Positions 1-8,471 of a stretch of DNA of 64,000 nt are shown here, piece after piece (the stretch's first letter is position 1; each line of letters starts with the position of its first letter). This DNA comes from Mesorhizobium sp. Root157 (GTDB taxonomy: Bacteria; Pseudomonadota; Alphaproteobacteria; Rhizobiales; Rhizobiaceae). Under the pieces are notes generated by a model. The model saw nothing but the letters and a program-made list of their open reading frames with translations, made no database searches and had not been told where the DNA came from. The stretch lies in contig NZ_LMGJ01000023.1 in the NCBI RefSeq assembly GCF_001427385.1, positions 124,001-188,000 on the forward strand, read 5' to 3'. The translations under genes were made by a program, and so were the position numbers.

Positions 1-1213
1 AGGCGCGGTGGGCATAAGGGCTGTTGGCGGCCATTTGTATCGCCCGATGAGCCATGGCCATCGCCTTGTCGCGCGAGGCGTCCGCCGGGTAGGCATACCG
101 GTCGGTCACCGCCTCGAGATGCAAGGCTGAAAGCTCCGAGTAGACAAGCGCCGACTTCGCGTTCAACGCCAGAAGTTGCTCAAAACAGCGATAGGCGTTT
201 TCGTGGGTCCGGGCGTTGGGGTCCTGGTAGTAGTCGTCGTTCAAAAGCAGGCAGCGCGTCAGTCCGGTCTGGGTGCCAGCCTGCTCGACATAGCTGTAGA
301 CCGAGCCCGAGGCGGTTATCGTCGTGGTAAGCAGGCCCGCAATCTGGTCTTCGATATTCTGCGGCTGGATTTCGGCCTGATCGAGGGTGCGTGACAGAAG
401 CATCCGCCCGCTTCCGAGATTCTGCAATTCGATTGTGACGCTGCCCGCCGTCGAACCGGGAATCACCCGGAAGATGAAGCTCAAGGCCGCTTGCTGCGAA
501 TTCGAGTCCTCCTCGACGTCGCGGCCGATGAAGTCCACCGTATCGAAGCCCGAAAGGCCCCTGCGCAACGAAGCCGCGACCGCGGCGACCTCGGGCGTGC
601 CTTCCCTGGCCGAGATGTAGATCACCGGAAGGGCGTCCGTGTCGTTGTCTTCTATGCTGCTTGTGGTGGCGGGGGTGTCGAAGCTGGTGGTCGTTGCCTC
701 GGCGGTCGTCGACAGCATATCGACCTGCCGCAACAGGACAAAACCCAGCGTTGCAACGACGATGCCGATCGCCAGCCACATGAATGCCATTTGCCATGCA
801 AGCGACGGGAAGGGCAACGCGCCAGTGCCGCCCGCGCGGCCCTGTGCGTTCCTCCATCCTGCCTTCGTTGCGCCCATCTCTTCGTAGGCGGGCACATAGC
901 TTCCGCGCGGAATGGTGATGCGGATCGGCTCCGAGGCGCCCTCGGTGGCAAAATACTGCTTCAGCAGATCGCGCAATCGCCCTGCCTGCACACGCACCAC
1001 GGCATCGGTCGATGGATCGAACTCTGCGTCCTTGCCGAAAACGTCGACAGCGATGGAGAAGCCCTTCAGGCGGTCGGCTTCGCCGGCCTGTTCGCGCTCG
1101 ACCAGGTACTGAAGCAGATCCCTCGCGCGTTCCGATCTGCTGAAGGTTTCGCTGACGAGCAGCCGCTTCAGCGTTTCGCGCACTGCGGGGGCGGCAGGCG
1201 GATGGTGCTGCAA
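1..1213 (-). CDS. Membrane-anchored protein with N-terminal SER-motif domain (partial, C-terminus off window)
   Basis: The frame is open from a TTG at 1213 to the left edge, about 404 codons. GAGAGG lies 8 nt before the TTG, and an in-frame TGA lies just upstream, which supports this non-ATG start. Residues 12-110 (FSRSERARDLL, LKGFSIAVDVFG, VVRVQAGRLRDLL, IPRGSYVPAYE) match a domain seen at the N-terminus of many proteobacterial and acidobacterial TPR or cyclase-like proteins; its function is unsettled and it may be winged-helix-like. One transmembrane segment spans about 141-161. The visible remainder is probably periplasmic and helical towards the end, possibly leading into TPR repeats. 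Domain recognition is from memory and the output domain is not visible. Confidence 0.7.
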   Translation of the reverse strand, partial: MQHHPPAAPAVRETLKRLLVSETFSRSERARDLLQYLVEREQAGEADRLKGFSIAVDVFGKDAEFDPSTDAVVRVQAGRLRDLLKQYFATEGASEPIRITIPRGSYVPAYEEMGATKAGWRNAQGRAGGTGALPFPSLAWQMAFMWLAIGIVVATLGFVLLRQVDMLSTTAEATTTSFDTPATTSSIEDNDTDALPVIYISAREGTPEVAAVAASLRRGLSGFDTVDFIGRDVEEDSNSQQAALSFIFRVIPGSTAGSVTIELQNLGSGRMLLSRTLDQAEIQPQNIEDQIAGLLTTTITASGSVYSYVEQAGTQTGLTRCLLLNDDYYQDPNARTHENAYRCFEQLLALNAKSALVYSELSALHLEAVTDRYAYPADASRDKAMAMAHRAIQMAANSPYAHRA

Positions 1214-1300
1214 GTGTCGGACCTCTCAAGTCGGCACGAGTTAGAAAGCAATCATATATAGCTTATGTCACTAAACAAGCAGCCCTGCTTTGGTACAGGA

Positions 1301-1330
1301 CTGGTTCGCGGGACAGTTTCCGCGAACCAG
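1301..1330 (-). terminator. Perfect 11-bp hairpin downstream of leuA
   Basis: CTGGTTCGCGG (1301-1311) and CCGCGAACCAG (1320-1330) form a perfect 11-bp stem with an 8-nt loop, 13 bp past the leuA stop codon. No clear U-run follows on the minus strand. It may be a Rho-assisted or bidirectional terminator, or a 3' stabiliser. Confidence 0.5.
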
Positions 1331-1342
1331 TGTAGTGTGCCG

Positions 1343-3076
1343 TCAACCGGCCTTTTTGCCGAGGATTCGGTTGGCAGCCGATACGATCGCCTCGAGCGAT
1401 GCCGCGGAAATATTGGTGTTGATGCCCGCGCCGAAAATCTTCCCGCCCGGATACTCCATCTCCATGTAGGAAATGGCGGCTGCGTTCGAGCCGCGCTGCA
1501 TGGAATGCTCGGAATAATCCAGAACCGACATCGGCACGCCGATATGGCGTGACAACGCATCGACGAAACCGTCGATGGGGCCGGTTCCGCTGCCGGAAAT
1601 CTTCACTTCCTTGCCGTTGTCGAGCACCGTCGCCTCGACAAGTCGCCGGCCTTTCGCTGCGGTGTCCGGATAGGTGTGGTGATCGACGAATTTAAAACGG
1701 GCGCGAGGCTGGTCGACATAGGCCTCCAGGAAGCGATCGTAGATGCGCTTTACCGACACTTCCTTGCCTTCGGCGTCGGTGATCGCCTGGATGTCTTGGC
1801 TGAACTCGATCTGCAGGTTGCGGGGCAGGTTGAGGCCGTAGTCGGCCTGCAGCACGTAAGCGATGCCGCCCTTGCCGGACTGCGAGTTGATGCGGATGAT
1901 CGCCTCGTAGCTGCGGCCGACGTCCTGTGGGTCGATCGGCAGGTAAGGCACTTCCCAGAGTTCCTTGTTGGCCTTCTTCAGGGCCTTCATGCCCTTGTTG
2001 ATGGCGTCCTGGTGCGAGCCGGAGAAAGCCGTATAGACCAGTTCGCCAACGTAAGGATGGCGCTCCGGTATCTTGAGCTGGTTCGAATATTCGTAGACGT
2101 CCTTCATGCGCGGAATATCCGAGCAGTCGAGTTCTGGATCGACGCCTTGCGTGTACATGTTGAGCGCCAGCGTGACGATGTCGACGTTGCCGGTGCGCTC
2201 GCCATTGCCGAACAGCGTGCCTTCCACGCGGTCGGCGCCCGCCATCAGGCCGAGTTCGGTCGTGGCGATGCCGGTGCCGCGGTCGTTGTGCGGATGCAGC
2301 GAAATGATGAGGTTTTCGCGATTGTCGAGGTGCCGGATCATCCACTCGATACGGTCGGCATAGATGTTGGGCGTCGACATCTCCACCGTGGACGGCAGGT
2401 TGACGATGAGCTTGTTGTCCGGCGTCGGCTTGACGATCTCGGTGACCGCGTTGCAGATTTCAAGCGCGACTTCGAGTTCGGTGCCGGTGAAGCTCTCCGG
2501 CGAATACTGGAAGCGATAGCCGGAATGTCCCGGCCCCTTGGCGGCCTTTGCGGCCATGTCGGTGATCATCTTGGCCGCGTCGGTGGCGATCCTCTTGATG
2601 CCGTGCACGTCCTTTTCAAACACCACGCGCCGCTGCAACTCGCTGGTCGAGTTGTAGAAATGCACGATTGGCCGCGTCGCCCCCTGCAGCGATTCGAAAG
2701 TGCGGCTGATGAGTTCGGGCCGGCACTGGACAAGCACCTGCAACGAAACGTCCGACGGGACGTTGCCTTCCTCGATGCACCAGCGCGCGAAGTCGAAATC
2801 GGTCTGCGAAGCCGAGGGGAAGCCGACCTCGATTTCCTTGAAACCCATGTCGAGCAGGAGTTGAAACATGCGCGCCTTGCGGTCGTGTCCCATCGGGTCG
2901 ATGAGCGCCTGATTGCCGTCGCGCAGATCGACGGAGCACCAGATCGGCGCCTTTTCGATGACCTTTGACGGCCAGGTCCGGTCGGTGAGGCCGACTGTCG
3001 GGTAAGGTTGGTATTTGCGTGGGGCATCCGGCATGCCCTTGTGGGACTGCGGGTGGATTTCTTCTCGTGCGTTCAT
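1343..3076 (-). CDS. leuA: 2-isopropylmalate synthase LeuA (long type)
   Basis: LeuA condenses acetyl-CoA with 2-oxoisovalerate to give 2-isopropylmalate, the committed step of leucine synthesis. At 577 aa it belongs to the longer LeuA type found in alphaproteobacteria and actinobacteria. The TIM-barrel catalytic domain carries DLRDGNQ at 50-56 (metal Asp and catalytic Arg) and HPHND at 261-265 (metal histidines). The C-terminal allosteric domain shows GSGTGPIDG near residue 500, the leucine-feedback region. GGAG lies just upstream of the ATG. The 240-nt untranslated leader contains an apparent leucine leader peptide and competing hairpins (3271-3436), so attenuation as well as feedback control is likely. 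Confidence 0.97.
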   Translation of the reverse strand: MNAREEIHPQSHKGMPDAPRKYQPYPTVGLTDRTWPSKVIEKAPIWCSVDLRDGNQALIDPMGHDRKARMFQLLLDMGFKEIEVGFPSASQTDFDFARWCIEEGNVPSDVSLQVLVQCRPELISRTFESLQGATRPIVHFYNSTSELQRRVVFEKDVHGIKRIATDAAKMITDMAAKAAKGPGHSGYRFQYSPESFTGTELEVALEICNAVTEIVKPTPDNKLIVNLPSTVEMSTPNIYADRIEWMIRHLDNRENLIISLHPHNDRGTGIATTELGLMAGADRVEGTLFGNGERTGNVDIVTLALNMYTQGVDPELDCSDIPRMKDVYEYSNQLKIPERHPYVGELVYTAFSGSHQDAINKGMKALKKANKELWEVPYLPIDPQDVGRSYEAIIRINSQSGKGGIAYVLQADYGLNLPRNLQIEFSQDIQAITDAEGKEVSVKRIYDRFLEAYVDQPRARFKFVDHHTYPDTAAKGRRLVEATVLDNGKEVKISGSGTGPIDGFVDALSRHIGVPMSVLDYSEHSMQRGSNAAAISYMEMEYPGGKIFGAGINTNISAASLEAIVSAANRILGKKAG

Positions 3077-3160
3077 CGTCCTGTCTCCCGCCGCTTGCCT
3101 GCCTGCCCCAGAGTGTCATGCGTCCGAACCGACGCATGGAGGACACTCTAACACCTTGAT

Positions 3161-3212
3161 TGAGCACCAAAGTAAACCGGAAACCGGATTCCGTTTTTCG
3201 GTTGGATGCTCA
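3161..3212. repeat. Palindromic intergenic repeat copy (CCGG core family) in the leuA leader
   Basis: TGAGCA (3161-3166) and TGCTCA (3207-3212) bracket a core with GGAAACCGGATTCCG and TTTTTCGG. This is a diverged member of the family seen at 16443, 20930, 21643, 31492, 45614, 45672, 47265, 51710 and 54008. Its position inside the leuA 5' leader means it is transcribed. Confidence 0.5.
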
Positions 3213-3270
3213 GGGCGGCCACGATAGCCGAACGGCGCTTTTAAAATTCAGTTGCTGTATATGACTTGCC

Positions 3271-3331
3271 AAGGAGCATGGTGCCAAACGGCGGCTAACG
3301 ACCGCCGGGCGCTCCTTCAGCGGGCCCGGCG
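3271..3331 (-). promoter_or_regulatory. Candidate leuA attenuator: mutually exclusive hairpins
   Basis: On the minus-strand RNA, segment 1 (3331-3324, CGCCGGGC) pairs perfectly with segment 2 (3310-3303, GCCCGGCG). Segment 2 overlaps a strand (3307-3302, CGGCGG) that instead pairs with 3294-3289 (CCGCCG). The second hairpin is enclosed by a further 7-bp stem, AAGGAGC/GCTCCTT (3317-3311 with 3277-3271), and is followed by UUUGG. Segment 1 overlaps the last codons of the leucine-rich leader ORF, so ribosome position could choose between folds. The poly-U tract is weak, so the termination step is the least certain part. Confidence 0.55.
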
Positions 3332-3436
3332 ATCGCCGATAAGGCCGAGAAGCAGCAGGGCAGAGGATAGCGCGCGCAACGTCTCGCCGGAGAATCCGGT
3401 CGGACGGGGTGCAGTCGATGCGCGGCGCATATTCAT
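3317..3436 (-). CDS. Candidate leucine leader peptide (leuL), 39 aa
   Basis: A 39-codon ORF lies upstream of leuA. Seven of codons 20-32 are Leu (TTG, CTA, CTG, CTG, CTT, CTC, CTT), including a run of four and the codons TTG and CTA that GC-rich genomes use rarely. It ends inside competing hairpins placed 240 nt before leuA. A promoter-like CTTGCC-N17-GTAAGA (3475 to 3447) would start the transcript only about 4 nt before the ATG. This mirrors the trpL arrangement at 8377-8458. Leader-peptide control of leuA is established in enterics. Its presence here is my inference from codon content and structure. Confidence 0.6.
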   Translation of the reverse strand: MNMRRASTAPRPTGFSGETLRALSSALLLLGLIGDRRAR

Positions 3437-3446
3437 GATGCCTGTC

Positions 3447-3475
3447 TCTTACAGGAGCGATGGATGCGAGGCAAG
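3447..3475 (-). promoter_or_regulatory. Predicted promoter of leuL-leuA
   Basis: A -35 CTTGCC (3475-3470) and a -10-like GTAAGA (3452-3447) are separated by 17 bp. They lie immediately downstream of the preceding AbrB-type gene, and transcription would begin near 3440. Confidence 0.4.
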
Positions 3476-3491
3476 TGTCGTGCGCCGGCAT

Positions 3492-4577
3492 TCACTTGAC
3501 CAGCCGGGCCACCAGCCGCGCGAGGCTTGGACCGAGCAGCAAGACGATCAGGAAGCGCATTGTTTGCAGCGCCATGACGAAGGAAATGTCGACGTTGCTT
3601 GCCGCGGCGGAAATGATGGCTATGGAATCCATGCCGCCCGGGCTGGTGGCGAGATAAGCGGTCAGCGGGTCGATGCCGAGCAGATGGCTGATTGCCCAGC
3701 CGAGGCCGCCGCAGAAGGTCATGAGGATCAGGATCGAGCCGACGATCTGCGGCAAGGCGCGCGTTGCATGGCGCAGGATGGGTCGGGTGAAATTGAGGCC
3801 GATCGCCCAGCCGATCAAGGCATAGCTTGCCGCCAGGAGCCATTGCGGCAGCTGGAAATCGACGCCGAAACCCAGGTGCAGCACCGTGCCCAGGATCATC
3901 GTGCCGAGGAAATAGGGCGATGGCAGTTTCAGCATCTTGCCGGCCAGCGCTCCCACGGCGGCGAGGGCAATCGTGGTGCCAAACGGACCTGGTTCGATCG
4001 CCGGGAACCAGACGATGGCCGGTATCTCGACCCCGGACGTGTCGACCCAAAGCCGCGCCACCATGGCGGCCGCGACCGAGACGAAGATGACCCGCATATA
4101 TTGCATGAAGGCAACAAGACGCTGGTCTGCGCCGAAGGCGCCTGCCATCAGCACCATGGCGGTGGCGGCGCCCGGCGACGAGCCCCATACGGCGGTCGTT
4201 CCGGGAAGGATGTGCCAACGGCTGATCAGCCAGCCGAGCAAGCTGGACGCAGCGACGGTGGCCACCGAGGCTCCAAGGAAAATCGGCCACTCCGCGTAGA
4301 GTGTGTCGAAGATTCCGGGTGCGATCGAGCCGGCGATGAGGCAGCCGATGACGGCTTGCGCCGAACAGAAGGCGGCATGCGGCACGCGCACGGTCGCACC
4401 ATTGGTGCCGGCGACGATCCCGGCAAGCATCGGGCCGATCAGCAAGGCGGCGGGCAGGGCGGCAAGTTCCAGTCCGCCGACGAAGACAGCCGAGACGAGC
4501 AGGATGAACGCCCATTGTGACGGGGGTCTTGCGCGCGCCAGGTGCTCTTTCGTTTGCGGCGGGGAGCTTTGATCCAT
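3492..4577 (-). CDS. AbrB family membrane protein (putative transporter)
   Basis: This 361-aa, very hydrophobic protein has about ten predicted transmembrane stretches arranged as two similar halves, the pattern of the AbrB/ammonia monooxygenase-like membrane family (PF05145). Typical segments include ALLIGPMLAGIVAG near residue 45 and TTAVWGSSPGAATAMVLMAG near 127-146, the latter repeated loosely in the second half as ATSPGGMDSIAII. Homologues are often annotated as regulators or as ammonia monooxygenase, but neither activity is supported by the sequence. A transport role is inferred. It lies upstream of leuA on the same strand, but a predicted leuA promoter intervenes. Confidence 0.85.
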   Translation of the reverse strand: MDQSSPPQTKEHLARARPPSQWAFILLVSAVFVGGLELAALPAALLIGPMLAGIVAGTNGATVRVPHAAFCSAQAVIGCLIAGSIAPGIFDTLYAEWPIFLGASVATVAASSLLGWLISRWHILPGTTAVWGSSPGAATAMVLMAGAFGADQRLVAFMQYMRVIFVSVAAAMVARLWVDTSGVEIPAIVWFPAIEPGPFGTTIALAAVGALAGKMLKLPSPYFLGTMILGTVLHLGFGVDFQLPQWLLAASYALIGWAIGLNFTRPILRHATRALPQIVGSILILMTFCGGLGWAISHLLGIDPLTAYLATSPGGMDSIAIISAAASNVDISFVMALQTMRFLIVLLLGPSLARLVARLVK

Positions 4578-4684
4578 GATCCGGTCTTAACCCGCCCGCC
4601 GTAAAAACGCGAACCCGCAGCCTTTCAAACAGCCGGGATCGATTGTGCCACGCGCAACCCTTGGCTTGGCGTCAACGGGGGGTG

Positions 4685-4978
4685 TCAGGGCAGCCCGACG
4701 CCGCCGGCCGGATCTGTTTCTATCTGGAATTCGAAACCGGCTATGAGCGGCTTGGCTTTGGCGATGGCTTCCTTCACCTCGGCCAATTCCAGCGACGCCT
4801 TGTGGCTGGCCTGGTCTGTCCAGACCTCCGTCACCCAGATTGCGGACGTGTCGGCGGGGTCGCGGGCAATGATGTAGTTGAGGCAACCCGGCATGGAGCG
4901 GGTGCCTTCGAGCAGAATATAGAGCAACTGGTCGCGTTTGCCGGGTGCGGCACGCATCTTTCCAATCAGGCCGTACAT
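4685..4978 (-). CDS. Antibiotic biosynthesis monooxygenase (ABM) domain protein, putative quinol monooxygenase
   Basis: About 97 aa, a single ABM fold (YgiN-like). It begins MYGLIGKMRAAPGKRDQLL and contains the family-like stretches PGCLNYIIARDP and EVWTDQASHKASLE. Such proteins are dimeric ferredoxin-like barrels that act on quinols or related aromatics without cofactors; the substrate here is unknown. An upstream ATG at 5014 is possible, but GGGAG lies 7 nt before the ATG at 4978, so the shorter start is preferred. It is a monocistronic-looking gene between the AbrB-like and CDF genes. Confidence 0.82.
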   Translation of the reverse strand: MYGLIGKMRAAPGKRDQLLYILLEGTRSMPGCLNYIIARDPADTSAIWVTEVWTDQASHKASLELAEVKEAIAKAKPLIAGFEFQIETDPAGGVGLP

Positions 4979-5142
4979 CCGTTTCTCCCGCGCTTTCGAT
5001 TGTGCGAACTGCATGCGAATTTGTGACTACGGCGCAGCAACCTTAGCGGATCGCGCGCCGACAGGAAATCGGCAAGCGCGTCGTTTGGTGAAGAGCGGTT
5101 CCAATGCTTAACGGGCGGGGAGGCCAAGGAGGCCGGCAAGGA

Positions 5143-6051
5143 TCAGGCGAATGGCACCGCGACCGTGCCCTTGGGCAGCTTGGCCTCGTCGTCCGGCTCG
5201 ACATGGATCGTCACGCGCACAGACGGCACTTCGGCTTTCAACGCGTCTTCGATGCGGTCGCAGATGACATGGCTTTCGCCTACGGTCATGTCCGCGTCCA
5301 CGACCATGTGGAACTCGATGAAGGTGGCCCGGCCCGCGATGCGGGTCTTGAGGTCGTGCACCTCGAGCGCGCCCTTGGAGTTGGCGGAAATGATGTCGCG
5401 GATATGCATCTGCTCTTCGGTATCGACGCCGCGGTCCATCAATCCGTTCAGGGATTCGCCGGTCACCTTCCAGCCCTGATAGAGGATGTTCAGCGCCACC
5501 AGCAGCGCAAGCAGCGGGTCGAGCACGTGCCAACCGGTCAGGACGGCTCCCACCAGGCCGGCAATGACGCCGGCCGAGGTGACGACGTCTGTCATGATGT
5601 GCTTGCCGTCCGCCTCCAGCGCCGGGGACTTGGCGCTGCGGCCGGCCCGGATCAGGATGGTGGCCCAGATGGCGTTCACCACGGCTGCGCCGCCGTTGAT
5701 GGCAAGACCTTCCCACGGCTGCTCCAAAGGCTGAGGGTCCTGGAGCGACTGCCACACCTGGGCAATGATCAGCAACGCCGCCACCACGATCAGCACGCCT
5801 TCCAGCACGGCGGAGAAGTATTCGGCCTTGTGGTGGCCGAAGGGGTGATCCTGGTCGGCCGGCTTGTGACTGACGCGGATGGCCCAGAAGGCGGCCATTG
5901 CCGTGATGACGTTGACGATCGATTCCAGTGCATCGGAATAGAGCGCCACCGAGCCCGTCATGCGCCAGGCAACGAACTTCAGGCCCATCACCGCGAACGC
6001 GACGATGATCGACCAGAAGGCAAGGGCTGCGATCTTCTCCTTGGAGGTCAT
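5143..6051 (-). CDS. Cation diffusion facilitator (CDF) family metal exporter
   Basis: This 302-aa inner-membrane protein has six predicted transmembrane helices and a cytoplasmic C-terminal domain, the normal CDF layout. Family marks are SDALES near residue 39 (metal-site Asp in helix 2), HPFGHHKAEYFSA at 69-81 between helices 2 and 3, and an HxxxD pattern (HIMTDV) near 150-155 in helix 5. The C-terminal part carries the CDF dimer domain (EVHDLKTR, FIEFHMVVDADMTVGESH). It exchanges a divalent metal (Zn, Fe, Mn, Co or Cd) for protons; specificity cannot be read here. It starts 22 bp after the trpE(G) stop on the same strand, so read-through co-transcription is possible. Confidence 0.92.
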   Translation of the reverse strand: MTSKEKIAALAFWSIIVAFAVMGLKFVAWRMTGSVALYSDALESIVNVITAMAAFWAIRVSHKPADQDHPFGHHKAEYFSAVLEGVLIVVAALLIIAQVWQSLQDPQPLEQPWEGLAINGGAAVVNAIWATILIRAGRSAKSPALEADGKHIMTDVVTSAGVIAGLVGAVLTGWHVLDPLLALLVALNILYQGWKVTGESLNGLMDRGVDTEEQMHIRDIISANSKGALEVHDLKTRIAGRATFIEFHMVVDADMTVGESHVICDRIEDALKAEVPSVRVTIHVEPDDEAKLPKGTVAVPFA

Positions 6052-6073
6052 GAGACGACTTTCACCTTATGAC

Positions 6074-8263
6074 CTAAGCCGCCTTTTCCTTGGTCTTGCG
6101 CGGCAGGTGCGCGACGACGTTCTCGATCATGCGCATGCCGGCGTCATGACCGAGCGTCATGATCGATTCGGGGTGGAACTGAACGGCCGCCACCGGTTCG
6201 TTGCGGTGCTCGAAGGCCATGATGGTTCCGTCCTCGCTCTCGGCGGTCACCTCGAACTCCTGCGGCAGGCGGGCCGGATCGGCAAAGATCGAATGGTAGC
6301 GCCCGACCGTCACTTCGCTGGGCAGGCCGGAAAAGATGATGCCGGGCTTCGAGACGCGGATGCGCGAGGGCTTGCCGTGCATGGGGACGGAAAGCTGGCG
6401 CAGTTCGCCGCCATAGGCTTCGGCAAGCGCCTGCAGGCCAAGGCAGACGCCGAAAATCGGCAACTGCCGCTGCCTGGCCTTCCTGATCGTGGCGGCACAG
6501 TCGAAATCCTTCGGCGTGCCGGGTCCGGGCGACAGCACGACGAGATCGGGCTTCAGCCGGTCGAACACCTCTTCGGCAACCGGCGAGCGCACGGTCGAGA
6601 CGTTGGCGCCGGTCTGGCGGAAATAGTTGGCCAGCGTGTGGACGAAAGAGTCCTCATGGTCGACCAGCAGGATGTTGACGCCTTCGCCAACGCGGGACGT
6701 GGCCCGTTCGGTTGCGGCGGCGTTGCCGGCCTTGGCGTCGCGGATGGCGGAGAGCATGGCGGATGCTTTCAGTTCGGTTTCGGCTTCTTCGTCCTCGGGG
6801 ACGGAATCGAAAAGCAAGGTCGCGCCGGCGCGTACCTCGGCAATGCCGTCCTTTATGCGGATGGTGCGCAGCGTCAAGCCCGTATTGAGGTCGCCGTTGA
6901 AATGCACCATGCCGATAGCGCCGCCATACCAGGCCCGCGGCGATTTCTCGTTCTGCTCGATGAAGCGCATGGCCCACAGCTTCGGCGCGCCGGTGACGGT
7001 CACCGCCCAGGCGTGCGACAGGAAGGCGTCAAACGCGTCCATGCCTTCGCGCAGCCTGCCCTCGATGTGGTCGACGGTGTGGATCAGGCGCGAATACATC
7101 TCGATCTGGCGCCGGCCGATGACCCGAACCGAACCGGGATCGCACACCCGGCTCTTGTCGTTGCGGTCGACGTCCGAGCACATGGTGAGTTCCGACTCGT
7201 CCTTCTTGGAATTGAGCAGCTTGAGGATCTGCTCATGGTCGGCGATGGCGTCGTCGCCGCGCTTGATGGTGCCGGAAATGGGGCAGGTCTCGACACGCCG
7301 CCCATTGACGCGCACGAACATTTCGGGCGATGCGCCGATCAGATATTCGCCCTCGCCGAGATTGATGAAGAAGGAATAGGGCGAGGGATTGATGGTCTTG
7401 AGCCGCCGCGCGATGTCCGAGGGAACGGTTTCGCAGCGCTCGTAGAACATCTGGCCGGGCACGACCTCGAAGAGGTCGCCGCGCTTGAAACTGGCCATGG
7501 CGCTGCGCACCAGCCTGGCATATTCGCCGGGCTCGTGGTCGCCGCGCGGCGGGATGCGGTCGGACGGCTTGAACGGCTCCTCGCGCGCCTCGCGCGGCAG
7601 GCCTTCGGTCGAAAAGCCCTGGCCGGAATAGTCGTAGCGGTCGGTCCAGGCCTTGGCCGAATAATGATCGACGACCAGGATTTCGTCAGGCAGGTAAAGC
7701 ACGAGGTCGCGCTGGCTCTGCTTGCGCTCCAGCGTGTATTCGACCGGGTCGAACTGGAAGGCGAGATCGTAGCCGAAGGCGCCGTAGAGGCCGAGGTTGG
7801 AATCTTCTTCCGTCTTGAAAAGCGCCGTGATGGCCCTGAGCACCGTGAACACCGACGGCACGCGGCTGCGTTCTTCCTCGGTGAACACGCGGCCCGGCTT
7901 GGCGACTTCCAGTGCAATCAGCTTGGCGCTGCTTTCATTCACCGTCACGTCGGCGAGTGCTGCGACCGCCTTGGCAATGGTCGGCAAAAGCATTTCACCG
8001 CGTCTGTTAAGTGCCTCAATGCGCATGGCGCGTCCGCGCGCCGACATCGCCACCGGCGGGTCGATGATGGCGGTGTCCCAGCGCGTATAGCGGCCGGGAT
8101 ATTCGTAGTTGGATGAAAACACTGCGCCGCGCCGCGAATTCAGAGCGTCGATATAGGCCTCGATCGCACCGACATAAGGCCGGTCGTGGCGCTGGCGGGT
8201 AATGGCAACGCCGCCCGCGGTGACAAAGCGCTCAGCGCCGTTGTCCAGAATTTCCACCGTCAT
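6074..8263 (-). CDS. trpE(G): Fused anthranilate synthase TrpE(G)
   Basis: This 729-aa fusion converts chorismate and glutamine to anthranilate, the first step of tryptophan synthesis. The N-terminal part is the TrpE aminase domain ([36 protein letters not shown]). The C-terminal part is the class-I glutamine amidotransferase Trp[21 protein letters not shown], nucleophile Cys607 in GVCLGLQA, and HPES at 697-700. Such fusions are typical of rhizobia. The ATG at 8263 is preferred over an upstream in-frame ATG because GGGAG sits 6 nt before it. Attenuation by a three-Trp leader (8301-8421) is evident. The leader-terminator ends about 40 nt before the start codon. Confidence 0.97.
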   Translation of the reverse strand: MTVEILDNGAERFVTAGGVAITRQRHDRPYVGAIEAYIDALNSRRGAVFSSNYEYPGRYTRWDTAIIDPPVAMSARGRAMRIEALNRRGEMLLPTIAKAVAALADVTVNESSAKLIALEVAKPGRVFTEEERSRVPSVFTVLRAITALFKTEEDSNLGLYGAFGYDLAFQFDPVEYTLERKQSQRDLVLYLPDEILVVDHYSAKAWTDRYDYSGQGFSTEGLPREAREEPFKPSDRIPPRGDHEPGEYARLVRSAMASFKRGDLFEVVPGQMFYERCETVPSDIARRLKTINPSPYSFFINLGEGEYLIGASPEMFVRVNGRRVETCPISGTIKRGDDAIADHEQILKLLNSKKDESELTMCSDVDRNDKSRVCDPGSVRVIGRRQIEMYSRLIHTVDHIEGRLREGMDAFDAFLSHAWAVTVTGAPKLWAMRFIEQNEKSPRAWYGGAIGMVHFNGDLNTGLTLRTIRIKDGIAEVRAGATLLFDSVPEDEEAETELKASAMLSAIRDAKAGNAAATERATSRVGEGVNILLVDHEDSFVHTLANYFRQTGANVSTVRSPVAEEVFDRLKPDLVVLSPGPGTPKDFDCAATIRKARQRQLPIFGVCLGLQALAEAYGGELRQLSVPMHGKPSRIRVSKPGIIFSGLPSEVTVGRYHSIFADPARLPQEFEVTAESEDGTIMAFEHRNEPVAAVQFHPESIMTLGHDAGMRMIENVVAHLPRKTKEKAA

Positions 8264-8300
8264 TGCCGTCTCCCGTTCGCTTGCCACGGACCCGGAGGCT

Positions 8301-8338
8301 CAAAACGAAAATGGCCGCCCGGACATCCGTTGCGGCCA
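8301..8338 (-). terminator. trpE(G) attenuator terminator
   Basis: On the minus strand TGGCCGC (8338-8332) pairs perfectly with GCGGCCA (8318-8312), followed at once by TTTTCGTTTTG. This intrinsic terminator lies between trpL and trpE(G), as in other rhizobial trp leaders. An alternative pairing, AAAATGG (8349-8343) with CCATTTT (8314-8308), would disrupt it. Confidence 0.85.
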
Positions 8339-8376
8339 CCATCCATTTTCACGCGCACGCGCTTAGAAGGCCGCTG

Positions 8377-8421
8377 TCAGCAGGCCCACCACCACGCAGA
8401 GTTCGAAAAGCGCATGTTCAT
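8377..8421 (-). CDS. trpL: trp leader peptide TrpL (14 aa, three consecutive Trp)
   Basis: The ORF reads MNMRFSNSAWWWAC with TGG TGG TGG at codons 10-12, matching the 14-aa size and Trp triplet of the characterised Sinorhizobium meliloti trpL. In-frame ATGs at 8427, 8433 and 8415 are possible starts. The ATG at 8421 is preferred because it coincides with the predicted transcription start, and rhizobial trpL is known to be leaderless. In S. meliloti the terminated leader also acts as the sRNA rnTrpL and the peptide acts in trans; whether that holds here is inference. Confidence 0.88.
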   Translation of the reverse strand: MNMRFSNSAWWWAC

Positions 8422-8458
8422 GCGCATTCCCATAGCGACGAACGGCAGGCTGGGCAAG
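8421..8458 (-). promoter_or_regulatory. trpL-trpE(G) promoter
   Basis: A -35 CTTGCC (8458-8453) and -10 CTATGG (8435-8430) have exactly 17 bp between them. Transcription is expected about 8 nt further, at or near the A of the trpL ATG (8421), giving a leaderless transcript. The -35 lies just 14 bp beyond the stop codon of the upstream deacylase gene. Confidence 0.65.
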
Positions 8459-8471
8459 CGGATTCGCAACA

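Noticed and set aside
1676..2968. Plus-strand ORF of 430 codons opposite leuA
   Set aside because: It is complementary to conserved leuA coding sequence and has no family resemblance; a codon-bias shadow.
3210..3491. Minus-strand ORF of 93 codons in the leuA leader
   Set aside because: It is in another frame from the Leu-rich ORF and lacks a ribosome-binding site and coding character; the 39-codon ORF explains the region better.
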